Assembly (NCBI GenBank): GCA_021397845.1
Contig: CM038039.1
Coordinates: forward strand, 174,194,526 to 174,258,525
Source of the DNA: Areca catechu
Taxonomy: Eukaryota > Streptophyta > Magnoliopsida > Arecales > Arecaceae
Direction: 5' to 3'
Length of the DNA: 64,000 nucleotides
This document shows positions 1 through 11,717 of this stretch, one piece after another. The translations under genes and the position numbers were made by a program. How positions within the stretch are numbered: position 1 is the stretch's first letter; every line of letters starts with the position of its first letter. The notes under the pieces were generated by a model. The model was not told where the DNA came from. It saw only the letters and a list, made by a program, of their open reading frames with translations, and did no database searches.

Positions 1-148
1 TGAATTGGCTGTAATTTGAGCTAACCCATTCTACTTGAGCTCTAGGTCTAGGAAACCCTAGTTCGGATTTTTATGTACTTGCATTGCATGGCTACTAGAT
101 TATGAGCCCAATACCAGTAGTCTCACCCAAACCCAATCCAGTCTGACC
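1..148 (+). other. Untranslated leader of element I
   Basis: Non-coding stretch before the gag start. It resembles the sense leader of element IV just before its gag: both have an ordered run of 'GAGCT', 'CTCTAGGTCTAG', 'AACCCTAG' and 'CCAATACCAG'. This supports the shared family assignment. The primer-binding site is outside the window. Confidence 0.6.
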
Positions 149-1281
149 ATGGATTACAACCCTGAAACCTTTCTGAGGTTCATGACTAAACAATTTGCCC
201 TAGTGAATAATAAGTTTGACCGAATAGATGACCGATTAGGTAACCTAGAGAAAACTCGTAAGACCCGTCCTGAACCTAAACTTGAGACACCCTTACCCAC
301 ACCACCCAACCCTAGCATAGCCCCATACTATGACCCAATCCTAGGAGACCCCCATACCATGACCCAACTTGGGAATCTAACCATAGGAGACCCAATTATG
401 ATTTCATAGACCAGGATGAGAGAACCACTAGGAACTTTAGGATTGAAGCACCTAAATTTGGTGGTGATCCTGGGTTTGAAAATTATCTTGATTGGGAAAG
501 AAATATGGATCTGTATTTTGAGAAGGATCAAATGACTGAGGAAGGAAAGTTTAAGATTGCTAAACCCAAGTTAGTATGCTAGGCTAGAATTTATTAGGAT
601 GATGTTGAAAGAATGATCAGACGAAGAAAAGACATACCCATAACTACCTGGGGTGACATGAAACTTAAATTTAGAAAAAAATACCTATCCAGATCAGATG
701 AACCTAGTTCCTATGCACCCAGATCCTTTGAACCCAGCTCCTACGAATCCAGATCTATGACCCATAGGTCTGAACCCATATCCTATGAGTCCAAGGAACC
801 CAAAACCCCTAGGTATCAACCTAGTGCTAGTCAGGTTTTGCTTAGTTGGCCAGAATCCATTAGAATTAGTGCTCATTATCAAAAATTAGGATCTAGTCAA
901 ATCCACCCAAGTCAATCGATTCCCCAACAGAGTTGACCCAATTCTTACTCAAGCTGACTCAACCCTAATTTGAGCCGACCCACCCCTACTAGTCTAGATC
1001 CTAGTCAATTTCCCCTTAACCAACCTACTCCTACTACCCCATTGGTTCACAAAGATAACATTGAAGAAGAAGTGTATGAAGCTGAGGTGAACATAGTGGA
1101 TGAGTATGAGGGAGAAGATGAAATACATATGGCTAACCTAGAATTAGCTGACCCGGTAGGCACCCAAGATGAAGCCAGTCCAGAGTTTGATAATCCTGAC
1201 CATACCCAGACTGAAGCCATATCGGAAGTACAAGTGGAAAAAGAGATCCATGAGGAATCTAACCCTACTGTTAGGATCTTA
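149..1281 (+). pseudogene. gag and acidic linker of element I (broken)
   Basis: The product would be a Ty3/gypsy capsid protein. The start is the ATG at 149, in a context shared with element IV. The first part runs to a stop at 407-409, and a frame change near 400 lets the next frame continue. The capsid region contains the family pattern FGGDPGFENYLDWE and, at about 640, TTWGDMKLKFRKKYL, matching the TWR/GDMK-KLR-KYLG motif of elements II and III. Stops lie at 580, 595 and 934. From about 970 the protein becomes Glu/Asp-rich, with repeats like EEVYEAE and VDEYEGE. No CCHC knuckle or protease motif is seen. Element II interrupts it at 1282. Confidence 0.8.
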
Positions 1282-2743
1282 TGATGGGGGACGAAAATAA
1301 AATGATGAACAGAGAGTTTTAGCAAGCTAACCAGCAAGCAAACTCGAGCAATTAATTATCAAATAAATGGGCTAAATTAATCCAAGAAAAGAATTGTCAT
1401 AAGGAGACTAGTTGATCTAATATTTAAGACCCGCAATGTAGATCTAATTCAAAATAAGGATTAGGATCTTTATGGCAAAGAAACCATCACTACTAGGGCA
1501 AGTTAACCCTCAAATGATCAGATCTAATGAAGCTTAGGAAGAGTTTTCCTACCAACAATGATAGCTAATTATTTGGTGGAAGAAGGAGCTCTCATCACTC
1601 AAGGATTGAAGCCTAGAAGTCAAGATTGGCACTCTTTACTTTGAGACTCACCTTGGCCTTGATCCATGGCATGGAGACCTTCATCCTTGACCTAGGAACC
1701 TGAGAGAACCTGCAAAGAAATTTAGGATTAGACATGGAAGAAGAATTGGAGTTGGAATGGAAACAAAGAAAAAAAGGAAGAAGAAGAAAGTGGCCAATGG
1801 CTTGGGACTTGGAGCTTGATCATAGATCCATCAATGGGCATCCCATCCTTTACTCCTTGCAAAAGCACTCTTCACTCTCAAAGTCAAACTTAAAAAACTC
1901 TCATTCTCTCCTTGGATAAGGATCTACACACTCAAACTAGCTAGAAAACTTTCACTCCAAACAAGAACTCAAGAAAACTAGAACACACGGAAACAATCCT
2001 TTCATTAATTCAAATCATAGCATAAAATGAATACAATGAGAGCCAAGGGGCCCTATTTATAGGCTCCAATGCTAGGAATTTTGTCCAAGGATGGAGAGGA
2101 GGGGATGAGGATGGCTTAGTTGGCTCCAAGAATTTTTAGGTAAGTGGTTTTAACTAAAAACAAATTATTGATAGAAAGTTACAAACACTTTGACATGTGG
2201 CATCTAGAAGATCCTAATGTGGCTTCAAAATGCTGATGTGGAGGCTTAGGTGTCATAAGTTATGGCATCCCACATCAAATATTATTAGGGTAGTGGAAGG
2301 AATCTTTATGTTCCCCATAAAACTCTTGATGTAGTGTAATTCCTTCTCCTCCAAGATTATTTGATGAGTTGTTCCCCCATGTGCTTCAAATGTTGGCATA
2401 AATTGGGCTTGGGCTTGGTCTTGAAGAAGCTTGAATGGTTGATCTTGGACTTGAAGAGGATGCCCTCTATCATGCATTGGGCTTGAGTTGAATGGGCTTC
2501 TTCCATGTGTTGGCTTATGATCCAAGTCATGCTTCAAAAAAATTTGGCTTATAAACATGCTTTAAGAAAATTAATAGGTTTCTTCTATGGTTGGCTTATG
2601 AGACAAGTCATGCTTCAAGAAAATTTGGCTTATAAACATGTTTCAAGAAAATTTATAACTTATTTTGAAAACTTTATTGACTATAGCTGCAAAAATAAAT
2701 GAGCTAATCAAAGTATATATTCTTATTATGGATGTCCCCATTA
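1282..2743 (-). repeat. 3' LTR of element II
   Basis: Near-identical in order and length to 6751-8212. Minus-strand TATA box TATAAATAG lies at about 2053-2061. The end next to the interior reads CCCCATTA, one base from the expected CCCCATCA. A purine-rich tract (minus-strand CCCCGAGAGAAC) adjoins it, as expected for a polypurine tract. ORFs within the LTR are not coding. Confidence 0.9.
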
Positions 2744-3330
2744 GTTCTCTCGGGGTGGAAAGAGCTCGACTCCGTCGAGTAGGAATTCATCTGGCTTTGG
2801 TAGTACTCTAGGAGGTCAGGATCAATTTTTTTGTAAGTCCTCTCGAGTGATCCATGAGTCTTTAGAATCAGGATGTCCTTGCCAGTGAACCAAGTAGCAC
2901 TGATAGTCTTTGTTTCAAGTAGTGATAATCTTATCATCTAAGATTTGCTTAATCCTATCTTGCCACTTTGGTAATATGGCTGGTGGACACTCAAGAGTTG
3001 GTTCACTCTCAAAGGTGGAATCAGGCCTGAATAGCTCACTAGGTATCATTATTGGTTCCTTATACTTTACTAGATCTGAAATGTTGAAAGTGGAACTGAT
3101 ACCAAAGTCGGATGGTTTATCTAGCACATATTTGGTCTAATTTTCCTTACTATTTTGAAAAGGACCTACACCATGGGCATATAATTGTTTTGAGCCTAAT
3201 CAAGACATAGTCTCCTTCCTGAAATTCTTTGGCTTTTTTTACAAAATTTAGTTATATGCTTGTTAATTTCATTGCTCAAAATTTGTTTTACTAATCACTC
3301 TATGCATATGACTCTCGTAATCATGGATAC
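2744..3330 (-). pseudogene. Integrase C-terminus and chromodomain of element II (broken)
   Basis: Reading on minus from about 3300: remnants of the integrase tail (NEINKHI, then a stretch matching 'LVPLSTFQISDLV-YKEP-MIP' in another frame), then the chromodomain hinge with RIKQILDDKIITT at about 2915-2960, and finally 'TGKDILILKTHGSLERTYKKIDPDLLEYY' split into short frames. The same order is clearer in elements I and III. The chromodomain normally binds modified histones and steers integration into heterochromatin. Frameshifts and stops make this copy non-functional. Confidence 0.75.
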
Positions 3331-5254
3331 TTATGCATGGGACACCAAATGATAAGAGACAAACACAAATGATACTAAATGGTAAAAAACAAATAAAAAC
3401 AAAACAAGCTCAAATGGACTTTATTATATATGGACTAAACTTTATTGTTGGGCTAGGAAATAAAGTTCCTAATTTTCAATATTTCCTAAATGGCATTGAA
3501 GACTTTGGCACAAAACTTCAGGTAGGTGGCAGTGAATCTTAATTTGGCTCCCAACATATGCTAAAAAGTCTTAATAAAGTAACTGTTGAATATCACTGGG
3601 ACCAAATCAATGGTATGGTAGATGTCCCAACTGGATGGAATAGAAGAGTGAAGAAACGTAATGGTAGATCGAGGTGGTGGATGTTCAGAAATGGGGAGTC
3701 AGGGATAGAAAAATTGTTAGAGAAAATGTTTTGCAGGATTTTCAAAGGCTCTACAGCTTCTTGGGGCTGATCCATAGGATTTTGTTCTTTGACGGTCAAT
3801 ACCCCATTAGGTGATCCTTCATTAATCTCTAGATTTAAATCCTCAACATCAATTAATTTCGGATCTTCTATGTTATCCTCATATTGATCTCCATGGTTTT
3901 GTCTTTGGATTTCATTTTGATCATCCCCGTTGTTGATTTCTTTAAACTAGATAATTATTTTATCTTCAAGTAATTGTTCTTGATCATATTCGTCCATAAG
4001 GTTAGACCCAGCTTCATAAACTTCTTCCTTGAGTTCTTCAACGGGTTTAGGATTTTCTCTTTCTAGCCCTTCATTTGGACAAGATTTTGATTCTATTTTA
4101 TCTTTTAATTCTTTAATTGGTTCAGGAGATCTTTCCTCTAAATTCTCAGTGGGTTCAGCCTCTTCTTCTTCATATTCATTAATTAGACTTGGTTCAGCTT
4201 CATATATTTCCACTTTAGGCTCTTCAATGGGTTCAATGATTTCTTCCTTACTAATTACTGGGATGATAGGAGTTGGCTTGCTTGAAAGAATTTGGTTAGA
4301 ATTTGGCCTATGTCCAGATATATAATTCCTATTGGACTTAGGTTGATTGATCAAGAGTTCCTTCTGATATGTATCAAATTTCCTAGCAATTTGATAAGCA
4401 TCTTCTAGATAGTGAATTTCCCATTGAAATAATTTTCACTGGATGTCCTTACGTAGACCAGCTTGAAATCTAGATATGATCATTGCTTCAGATTCGATTG
4501 TACTATATTTCTCGATATATTCATTGAATTTGGCAATATAATCAGATATAGTTGTATCATCTTGTCTCAATTTGTATTATTGGTTTAAAAGTCTTTGCTC
4601 ATAATATTTACCTAGGTACTTTTCCCTTAGTTTACTCTTCATTTCTCTCCAAGTATTTATTTTATCCCCACTATAATAAGTTTTTTGCTCAACTTCTCCC
4701 CAATATGCTTTAGCATGTCGGACTAACTTTGATTTTGCAAATTGATACTTTTTTACTTTCGACATTTCATCAAATTCAAAGTATTGATCAATTTTCTCTT
4801 CCCAATCGATATACACTTCAGGATCTAAATTTTCATCGAAAGTGGGGGCATGGGGTCGATTGCTACTAAAGACTCTCTTCTCCTGATCTACAAAGTCTTG
4901 GCAGGGGTATCTAAGACTATACTCAGGGGTGAGATCGTGACATTGGGCTCTTGGACCAAGGGAAGGTGGACTAGGTGATTCAGGCTCAGCATGGATCCTA
5001 TGGGCTTCTTTTATGAAGTCATGGTGAAGTCATCTTGGGTTGTATTCAGGAGTGAATTCATGATGATGGACTCTTGGACCTCGAGGAATTGACCTAAGTG
5101 ACTCAAGTTCGGTGGGGGTCATTAAGGTCTCTTCAAGTGTCCCAACATGGTCCTTCACTTGACCTAATTCCTTTCTCATTTGCCCTAATTGCCCATTTAT
5201 GGTATCAAACTTTTTAGTCAGGGTTCTCAAAAAGAATTCAAGATTAGGATCCAT
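3331..5254 (-). pseudogene. gag, acidic linker and integrase fragment of element II (broken)
   Basis: The gag start is taken at 5254 (MDPNLEFFLRTLTKKFD), matching the start pattern of element I. The capsid part at 4816-4577 has YIDWEEKIDQYFEFDEMSK and INTWREMKSKLREKYLGK. The acidic linker at 4354-3947 is rich in EEEI, EEPKVEIYEAEP and NEYEEEE. Further downstream, around 3580-3510, LGAKLRFTATY resembles the integrase 'LGTKL-FSTAYHPQ' motif. Several frameshifts separate these pieces. There is no zinc knuckle, protease, reverse transcriptase or RNase H. Confidence 0.75.
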
Positions 5255-6732
5255 GGGTAAAATAGACTGAGTGTGGGACTATTGGTATGGAGCTTGAAAA
5301 TAAGCAGTACAAACCTAACTTCTAGAGCTCCTAGACCTAAAAATTCAAAATACAGGAATTGACTAAGTACTAGTTAAAGTTATAATTACCTTTTACACTA
5401 GCCAGGTAAGAGGTGGGATTGCAGGAGGCTCCCCTCGCTTTCACGAGGTCCTAATTAAAAATTAAAAATTCACTTAAGACATTTGCCATTGGACCCCTAG
5501 CCTTAGACACCAATTTCAAGAAGTAAGTACAAACTCAACTAATATTTGGTCTCATCTTGCACTTGAACCCGACTTGTGAGTATCCCTAGTTTTAGGTTTC
5601 TACTCGATTTCAATTATGGTTTAGGTCAATGCAAATGTGGATGATTGTTTTGGGCCAAAGAAAAGATAATGACCTCCTTCCCTTATGTTATGATTGAATG
5701 CCCTTAATTAGATTTAAGAATGTTAGCACAAACAATTCACCAACTAGATTGTGTTAGCACAAACCTGTGATTCAAACCTAAATTTTAAAAAATATTAAAA
5801 TTCAAAAAAAAGTTAAATTAAAAAATTTAGTTTTTGAAGTCTATATTTCAGAAATTAGATTTTAAAATTTAAATCTTGAATTAGGATTAAAAATTTATTC
5901 TAGAAGTTATAGTTGTTGCAAGATAGTTTCAGCCCTAACAACTTCTAGTCAACTAGTTTTAAGAATTTAAAATTAAAATTTTAAAATTTCAAAAAATTAA
6001 AATTAAAATTTGAATTGTTAAATCTCTCAGTGAAGATTCTAAATTCCAAATTTTGAAATTTAATTCCTGGAATTTGATTAAGAAATTCATTTTGAAAGCT
6101 TGTTGTAAAAGAAAGTTTCAGCAGGAAACAACTTTCAACTAGCTAGTTTTAAAAATTCAAATTTTAATTTTTTATTAAATCCAAAAATTTAAAATAAAAC
6201 TGATTTGGTTAAGTCTCGGATAAAAATTCTTGGATTTTAAAGTTTTGACTTCGGATTAACTCAAATTTTGGTTGAGAAGTTAGTTTGAAAACAGTTGCTA
6301 GAATGTTCCAGCAATTTAGCTAACTCTTAACAACCTGAATTCAAATTTCAAATTCTGAATTCTAAATCCTTATAAAATTCAAAATTCTAGTGAGAAATAA
6401 TAAAAATAGAAGTCTAGATCTCAGATCTAAAATTAAAAATTTAGAAAAAATATTTTTGTATTTTTTTGAAAATTAAATGAAATAGAAGGCAGAAACAGAA
6501 TTCTGGACAGAACTTCAAAAATGATCTAAGAACTCATATTTTTAAATCCAAAAATCAAAAAAGAAGTTATTTTTTGAGTTTTATATTTCGAATCCTAACT
6601 CACTAAGGTACTGAAAAAGTATTTTTGTGAGTTTTTTTGTAATGTAAAACAATTACTAAAATTTGTGAAAAATTTGGATGAATACTAGAACAGAAATTTC
6701 AGCAATCAAACACTTGACCTAGTAAACTATAA
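5255..6732 (-). other. Long AT-rich leader of element II
   Basis: About 1.5 kb without credible coding between the primer-binding site and gag. 5560-6700 is a low-complexity series of A/T-rich words such as AAAATTAAAATT, with recurring 'TTTCAGC' and 'CAACTTCTAG' words. 5398-5516 carries a GCCAGGTAAG ... CTTAGACACCAATT module also present in the leaders of elements III and IV and copia C. Confidence 0.6.
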
Positions 6733-6744
6733 GCTTTGATACCA
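6733..6744 (-). other. Primer-binding site of element II
   Basis: Minus strand reads TGGTATCAAAGC, the usual plant initiator-Met tRNA type of site (TGGTATCAGAGC) with one change. Six bases separate it from the LTR starting at 6751. It fixes the element's orientation. Confidence 0.85.
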
Positions 6745-6750
6745 AAAAAT

Positions 6751-8212
6751 TGATGGGGGACGAAAATAAAATGATGAATGAAGAGTTTTAGCAAGCTAAC
6801 CAACAAGAAAACTTGAGCAATTAATTATCAAATAAATGGACTAAATTAATCCAAGAAAAGAATTATTATAAGGAGACTAGTTGATCTAATTTTTAAGACC
6901 CGCAATGTAGATCTAGTTCAAAATAAGGATTAGGATCTTTATGGCAAAGAAACCATCACTATTAGGGCAAGTTAACCTTGAAATGATCAGATCTAATGAA
7001 GCTTAGGAAGAGTTTTCCTACAAATAATGATGGCTAATTATTTGGTGGAAGAAGGAACTCTCATCACTCAAGGATTGAGGCCTAGAAATCAAGATTGGCA
7101 CTCTTTACTTTGAGACTCACCTTGGCCTTGATCCATGGCATGGAGACCTTCAACCTTGACCTAGGAACCTGAGAGAACTTGTAAAAAAAATTGGGATTAG
7201 ACATGGAAGAAGAATTAGAGTTGGAATGGAAACAAAGAAAAAAAGGAAGAAGAAAGTGGCCAGCGACTTGGGACTTGGAGCTTGGTCATAGATCCATCAA
7301 TGGGCATCCCATCTTTTACTCCTTGCAAAAGCACTCTTCACTCTCAAACTCAAACTTAAAAAACTCTCATTCTCTCCTTGGATAAGGATCTACATACTCA
7401 AACTAGCTAGAAAACTTTCACTCCAAATAAGAACTCAAGAAAACTAGAACACAAGGAAACAATCCTTTCATTAATTCAAATCATAGCATAGAATGAATAC
7501 AATGAGAGCCTAGGGGCTCTATTTATAGGCTCTAATGCTAGGAATTTCGTCTAAGGGTGGAGAGGAGGGGAAAAGGATGGCTTAGTTGGCTCCAACAATT
7601 TTTAGGTAAGTGGTTTTAACTAAAAATAAATTATTGATAGAAAGTTACAACCACTTTGACATGTGGCATCTAGAAGATCCTAATTGGCTTCCAAATGCTG
7701 ATATGAAGGCTTAGGTGTCATAAGTTGTGGCATCCCACATGTCAAATATTTTTGGGATAGTGGAAAGAATCTTTATGTTCCCCATAAAACTCTTGATGTA
7801 GTGTAATTCCTTCTCCCCCAAGGTTGTTTGATGAGTTGTTCCCCCATGTGCTTCAAATCTTAGCATGAATTGGGCTTGGGCTTGGTCTTGAAGAGACTTG
7901 AATGGTTGGTCTTGGACTTGAAGAGGATGCCCTCCATCATGCTTTGGGCTTGAGTCGAATGGGCTTCTTCCATGTGTTGGCTTATGAGCCAAGTCATGCT
8001 TCAACAAAATTTGGCTTATGAACATGCTTCAAGAAAATTAATGGTCTTCTTCCATGTGTTGGCTTATGAGCTAAGTCATGCTTCAAGAAAATTTGGCTTA
8101 TGAACATGTTTCAAGAAAATTTGTAACTTTCTTTGAAAACTTTATTGACTATAGTTGCAAAAACAAAGTGAGTTAATCAAAGTATTTATTCTTATTATGG
8201 ATGTCCCCATCA
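6751..8212 (-). repeat. 5' LTR of element II
   Basis: 1462 bp, TGATGGGG...CCCCATCA, perfect 8-bp terminal inversions. Minus-strand TATA box at about 7520-7528. Flanked on the right by the target duplication CCTTA (8213-8217). Confidence 0.92.
7961..8124. repeat. 82-bp tandem repeat inside element II-family LTRs
   Basis: Two copies of a unit beginning GGGCTTCTTCCATGTG (7961 and 8043). Equivalent pairs occur near 2497-2660 in the other LTR and 25490-25650 in the solo LTR, so the duplication predates these insertions. Confidence 0.7.
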
Positions 8213-8705
8213 CCTTACCTGGGGAAACCCTAGAAAAGAGTCAAGCCATAGAACTTAGTCCGGAAGTAATTAGTGAGGATTTAATTTTTCCAAACCAGAA
8301 ACCTCAAGAAGAATTCACTCCATCAGTCCCCATTGAAGATCTTTTTCCTAAAATTCTTGACTCGTCCTTTCTTCAGGCTGACCCTTTATTACCTATTGGT
8401 GTGAATCAATGTCCAAACCTTAAGGTCAACCCCATTAGTCAAGGACAAATCTTGAATCCTTTTCTTATTCTTACCCTACCAAGTCATCCCTGAATCTACT
8501 CCTTATTTTCTATCTTTTCCTGAAGCTTCTCATATTTCTAGGACCATTAGTTTGCATTTTGTAGAGGTTAATACGTTGCATAAGCCCATTGAGCATGTTA
8601 GGTTTACAACCTATTTCTGGTAGACTCTGTGGCATTTATTAGGAGTACATATCAATTTTTCATCTGCATGTCACCCACCAACCAAGGGTCAAGCACAAAA
8701 TTAAA
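8213..8705 (+). pseudogene. Acidic linker fused to mid-integrase fragment, element I
   Basis: Continuation of the element I frame after element II. The first part to the stop at 8491 has EEFTPSVPIEDLFPK and QCPNLKVNPISQGQ. In the next frame the text reads LSFPEASHISRTISLHF, then VRFTTYFW-TLWHLLGVHINFSSACHPPTKGQ. The last segment is the integrase pattern normally written [30 protein letters not shown]. The residues before it are not integrase, and the same join is found in element III. It ends in a stop soon after the 'GQ', and an A/T microsatellite follows (8733-8760). Confidence 0.7.
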
Positions 8706-8792
8706 ATTAAGGACTTAAAAATAAAAAGACAAAAAATAATAATAATAAATAAATAATTTTTTTTCACTAGGAATACATAATTGAGTCTATTA

Positions 8793-9425
8793 GATGTCTG
8801 CTGAGTCATATACTGAACATGTTAGAGAGTTGCATAAAGAAATAAGTAAAAAAATTAATGAAAGCAACGAATCTTATAAACATATGGCTGATACTAAAAG
8901 AAGACTCAAGGAATACAATGAAGGAGACTTTGTTATGGTTAAATTGTAACCTAAACGGTTCCTACCTGGAACCATGAAAAAGTTACATGCCCGTAGTAGT
9001 GGACCATACAAAGTAATTAAGAAAATTGGATCTAATGCATATATACTCGAGTTACCACCTGAACTAGGTATTAGTTCTACTTTCAATGTTTCAGACCTTA
9101 TGGAGTATAGGGAGCCAACATTGATTCCTAGGGAGCCTTTTGGACCTGATCCAATCCTTGAGAGTGAGCCAACCCAAGTGTGTCCACCTGCCATACCACC
9201 AGCCCGGAGAGACAGGATTGATTGGATCTTAGATGACAAGATTATCGCTACTCGGGGCAAAGATTATCAGCGATACTTGGTTCGTTGGCAAGGATGACCT
9301 GAGACTGATGATTCTTGGATCACCATAAAGGACTTGCAGAGAGTTGACCTAGACTTACTAGAGTGCTATTATAGCGACATTGATCCATACTCGACAAGGT
9401 CGAGTTTCTCCCACCCGGGGAGAAT
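8793..9425 (+). pseudogene. Integrase C-terminus plus chromodomain, element I
   Basis: The frame resumes with SAESYTEHVRELHKEI, then the GPY/F-like integrase tail (KLHARSSGPYKVIKKIGSNA at 8974 on), ISSTFNVSDLMEY, and the chromodomain (DRIDWILDDKIIATRGKDY, then YLVRWQG at about 9275). A TGA follows the WQG and the domain continues as PETDDSWITIKDLQ and LDLLECY. Before 8950 there is a frameshift. The polypurine-rich CCCGGGGAGAAT adjoins the LTR at 9426, which is why the reading frame runs to the LTR edge. The chromodomain places the element in the chromovirus group. Confidence 0.85.
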
Positions 9426-11145
9426 TGGTGTGGACACCAGGGCCAAAAAATAATGACAGATTGAACCCACATCCCTGTGGATCACCTGTGAATAAAGTCC
9501 TGAACTCAAACCCTTTTTACCATGTAAATATTTTATTTTAAATTCTGTTATTTTGGCTTAGCTAGGGTTAGCCCTTTTTACCAACTATGATTAGGGTTTT
9601 GTTATTTAGCCTTTTGGACTAAATCCTTTTTACCATATTGAGTCAAAATCCCATTTATCGGTTGTGTCAAACCCTATTGGGCCCAACTCTGTTTACCAAT
9701 TTATTCTTTTTTGTTACATGAGGTCTTATATATTGATCAAATTGGATTCCAATTGATCAAGTGGGATTTAGTTATTTGGTTTAAGTCTTGTAATAATTAG
9801 TTATTGAGTCCTTTAATATAAGGGGGACCTAATTGAAGACCCATGTGACTTCATGTGCACCCAATTGAAGATTCCATGTGCTAGCCCAAGACAAGCCATG
9901 TGACTCCATGTGCTAGCCCAAGTCAGTTTATTTTTGGCGCCACCTTTTCAAGAAAATTGGACAACACCTGCCACATCATCAGGGGACATCAACACATGTC
10001 ATGTTTGGACATGTCATGCCATTTCATTTTAGGACAAGAACACATGCCATGTCACTTTTATTTGGACATCCCACATGCCATTTTTTTTAATTTTTGGTCA
10101 GCCAAATGAAAGCAAAGTTAGCACCAACTCCTTTTAAGATAAGTAAATGTGAAGGACTCTCCCAAATTGGCACCTCCACTCAAGAATTTCATGCCAAAAA
10201 ATTCCACAAGAGTTGGCCAAGCATTTTTTTCATGCCAACTTCCAAGGAGTTCTAAAATATTTGATCACCCAAATGGAAGAGGTTCAATGGTTCTTTACCG
10301 CAGATGTTTGGATCAAACAGGTTTAAAGCTGCTTAAGTTTCTAGAACTCAAGAGTCTCACCAAAACTCTTGAGTCTTCTTCTATCCAGAGACAAGAGTCC
10401 AGGATGACCAGAGCCAGAATTCTAGGAGTTGTAGTCCAAGAAAGAAAAAGTCTATTGTTTGAATCCCTTACACCACTGGTTGAGGGTCTATAAATACCCC
10501 ATCAACCCCCCCTTGTAATTATTATTATGATTCATCAATAAAGAGACTGTTAAATTTTCTTCCTTTGCTGTGTGCATAGTGGGATGTGAGGCCCTTATCC
10601 TTTGTTCTTCAAAACATCGCGGGGTGCGAGGCCCTAGTTATCCTACCTATCCAGTCGACAAGAAAACCTAGCCACCTCTTCTAACCCTTCCCTTTCATTT
10701 TCCCTTCCTTTGTTGCTTCCTAATTTATGTTTTTCATTGTTGAGTGTTTGCAGGTGATCTGGAATCAAAGACAGGTATTCTTGCCTCGAAACCAGCATCG
10801 CACGGAAGATCGAAGCCCGGGACAAGTTCTTGAAACCCTGCCATGATAATCTTAAGAGTCCTGCCAGATCTATTTCAGAGGAGTGATTTTCATTGGTAAA
10901 ACTGAAAACTTATTCCCTTCTCTTTAATTTTTGATTAGTTGAAAGTAAATCCTAGTTTATGGTAGTTTCTCAACTACCAGGTCATGCTTTATAGTCAATT
11001 TGTAGGTTTACTTGTGCGGGTAGTTAATTAGGACTAATTTCTTTTACTGTCTCCTTTGAGTCTTCCTTAAAAATTTGAAAAAATCTAACAAAATTATTCT
11101 CTTCTATTCTCTGATAATTAAGCTTTAATTATTTGTCCTACATCA
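9426..11145 (+). repeat. 3' LTR of element I
   Basis: Begins TGGTGTGGAC directly after the purine tract and ends GTCCTACATCA, an imperfect inverted match. The length of 1720 bp is close to the 1709 bp of element III. The right edge is set by the point (11146) where the copia A third-ORF frame starts. ORFs inside are chance. A TATA box and an AATAAAG signal near 10540 give the expected U3-R-U5 order. Confidence 0.75.
10489..10496 (+). promoter_or_regulatory. TATA box of element I LTR
   Basis: TATAAATA followed by CCCC, about 1060 bp into the LTR. Element IV LTRs have the same TATAAATACCCC word in sense, which supports a real promoter. Confidence 0.6.
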
Positions 11146-11717
11146 CCTGGGTAGAAAGATTCTACTGATCATATTATGCAAGAGCCTAATCTCCAAAGAT
11201 AATATATTTGCCTGTACATTAACAATTCCATCCACATTTCTTCTTTCCAAAATTGTTCTAAGAGTCTTCTGCTTATCTTTTAAAACTAAGTGTTGTAATC
11301 CATTTTTGGGCATCTTAATACACTGCTAAGCTTGTCCTCATCAACTACCATTCTAACTCCTTTAACTGAGGACTCAATGTGATACTCACCAGAAGATAAA
11401 TTTTCAAAGAAGCTCCTTACTAAATTGGGATATGTAGGTGTATCCAAAGAACAAAAATGACTCCAACCCTGATTATCAATCCACATCGATTCTCAGTCCC
11501 AAACTCTCAAGGAATGTAAAAACAACTTTCCTCCCACTAGTTACAGAATGATTGGCCATAGAAATTACTTGCCTAGGTGGTGGTAGAGACATATTTCTCT
11601 GCTCTTCTTGCTCTTGGGCTCACGTCGACTTATCTTCACAGTGCTTAATTCTTCTTTCCTTTTAGGAACTTGAATCCACACATCTAGCCCTCTTTCGAAC
11701 TACCATTCTCGGTGCCA
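11146..11717 (-). pseudogene. Third ORF of copia A (plant 'putative transposon protein' domain)
   Basis: Start taken at 11717 (MAPRMVVRKRA), matching the MGPRKQVV start of the same ORF in copia B. The recognisable core is WSHFCSLDTPTYPNLVRSFF followed by a VKGVRMVV stretch, then, after a frameshift near 11296, ILSLEIRLLHNMISRIFLPR. This looks like the plant domain annotated as putative plant transposon protein (PF20167-like). Its biochemical role is not established; SIRE elements are known to carry an extra, sometimes env-like, ORF here. Stops lie just after the start and in the middle. It is cut off by element I. Confidence 0.7.

Larger units (their letters stand above)
1282..8212 (-). mobile_element. 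Element II: complete-ended, defective gypsy chromovirus
   Basis: Two direct repeats of 1462 bp (1282-2743 and 6751-8212) begin TGATGGGG and end CCCCATCA (CCCCATTA at the inner end of the left copy). A primer-binding site lies beside the right LTR, and the chromodomain lies beside the left LTR, so the element reads on the minus strand. Flanks are TCTTA/CCTTA. The interior (about 4.0 kb) encodes gag, acidic linker, an integrase fragment and a chromodomain, all eroded. The first 150 bp of the LTRs differ at about 9 positions, so the insertion is moderately old. It sits inside a family relative, element I. Confidence 0.92.
1..11145 (+). mobile_element. Element I: defective Ty3/gypsy chromovirus, 5' end outside window
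   Basis: Gag lies at the left, an acidic linker and integrase/chromodomain piece at the right, and a 3' LTR at 9426-11145. The 6.9 kb in between is element II. The reading frame joins cleanly across that insertion: the codons before 1281 run into Pro-Gly-Glu-Thr-Leu-Glu from 8218. No reverse transcriptase or RNase H is present. The inserted copy is flanked by TCTTA and CCTTA, one mismatch. Element I itself lies within the third ORF of copia A, whose frame resumes at 11146. Its own 5' LTR is not in the window, so its LTR divergence cannot be judged. Confidence 0.85.

Noticed and set aside
1282..2743. Read first as a solo LTR or a separate 1.46-kb repeat
   Set aside because: The equal-length partner at 6751-8212, the primer-binding site at 6733-6744 and the purine tract next to 2743 show it is the 3' LTR of a complete-ended element.
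10149..10493. 114-codon ORF in the element I LTR
   Set aside because: Within the LTR upstream of its TATA box, with no recognisable domain.
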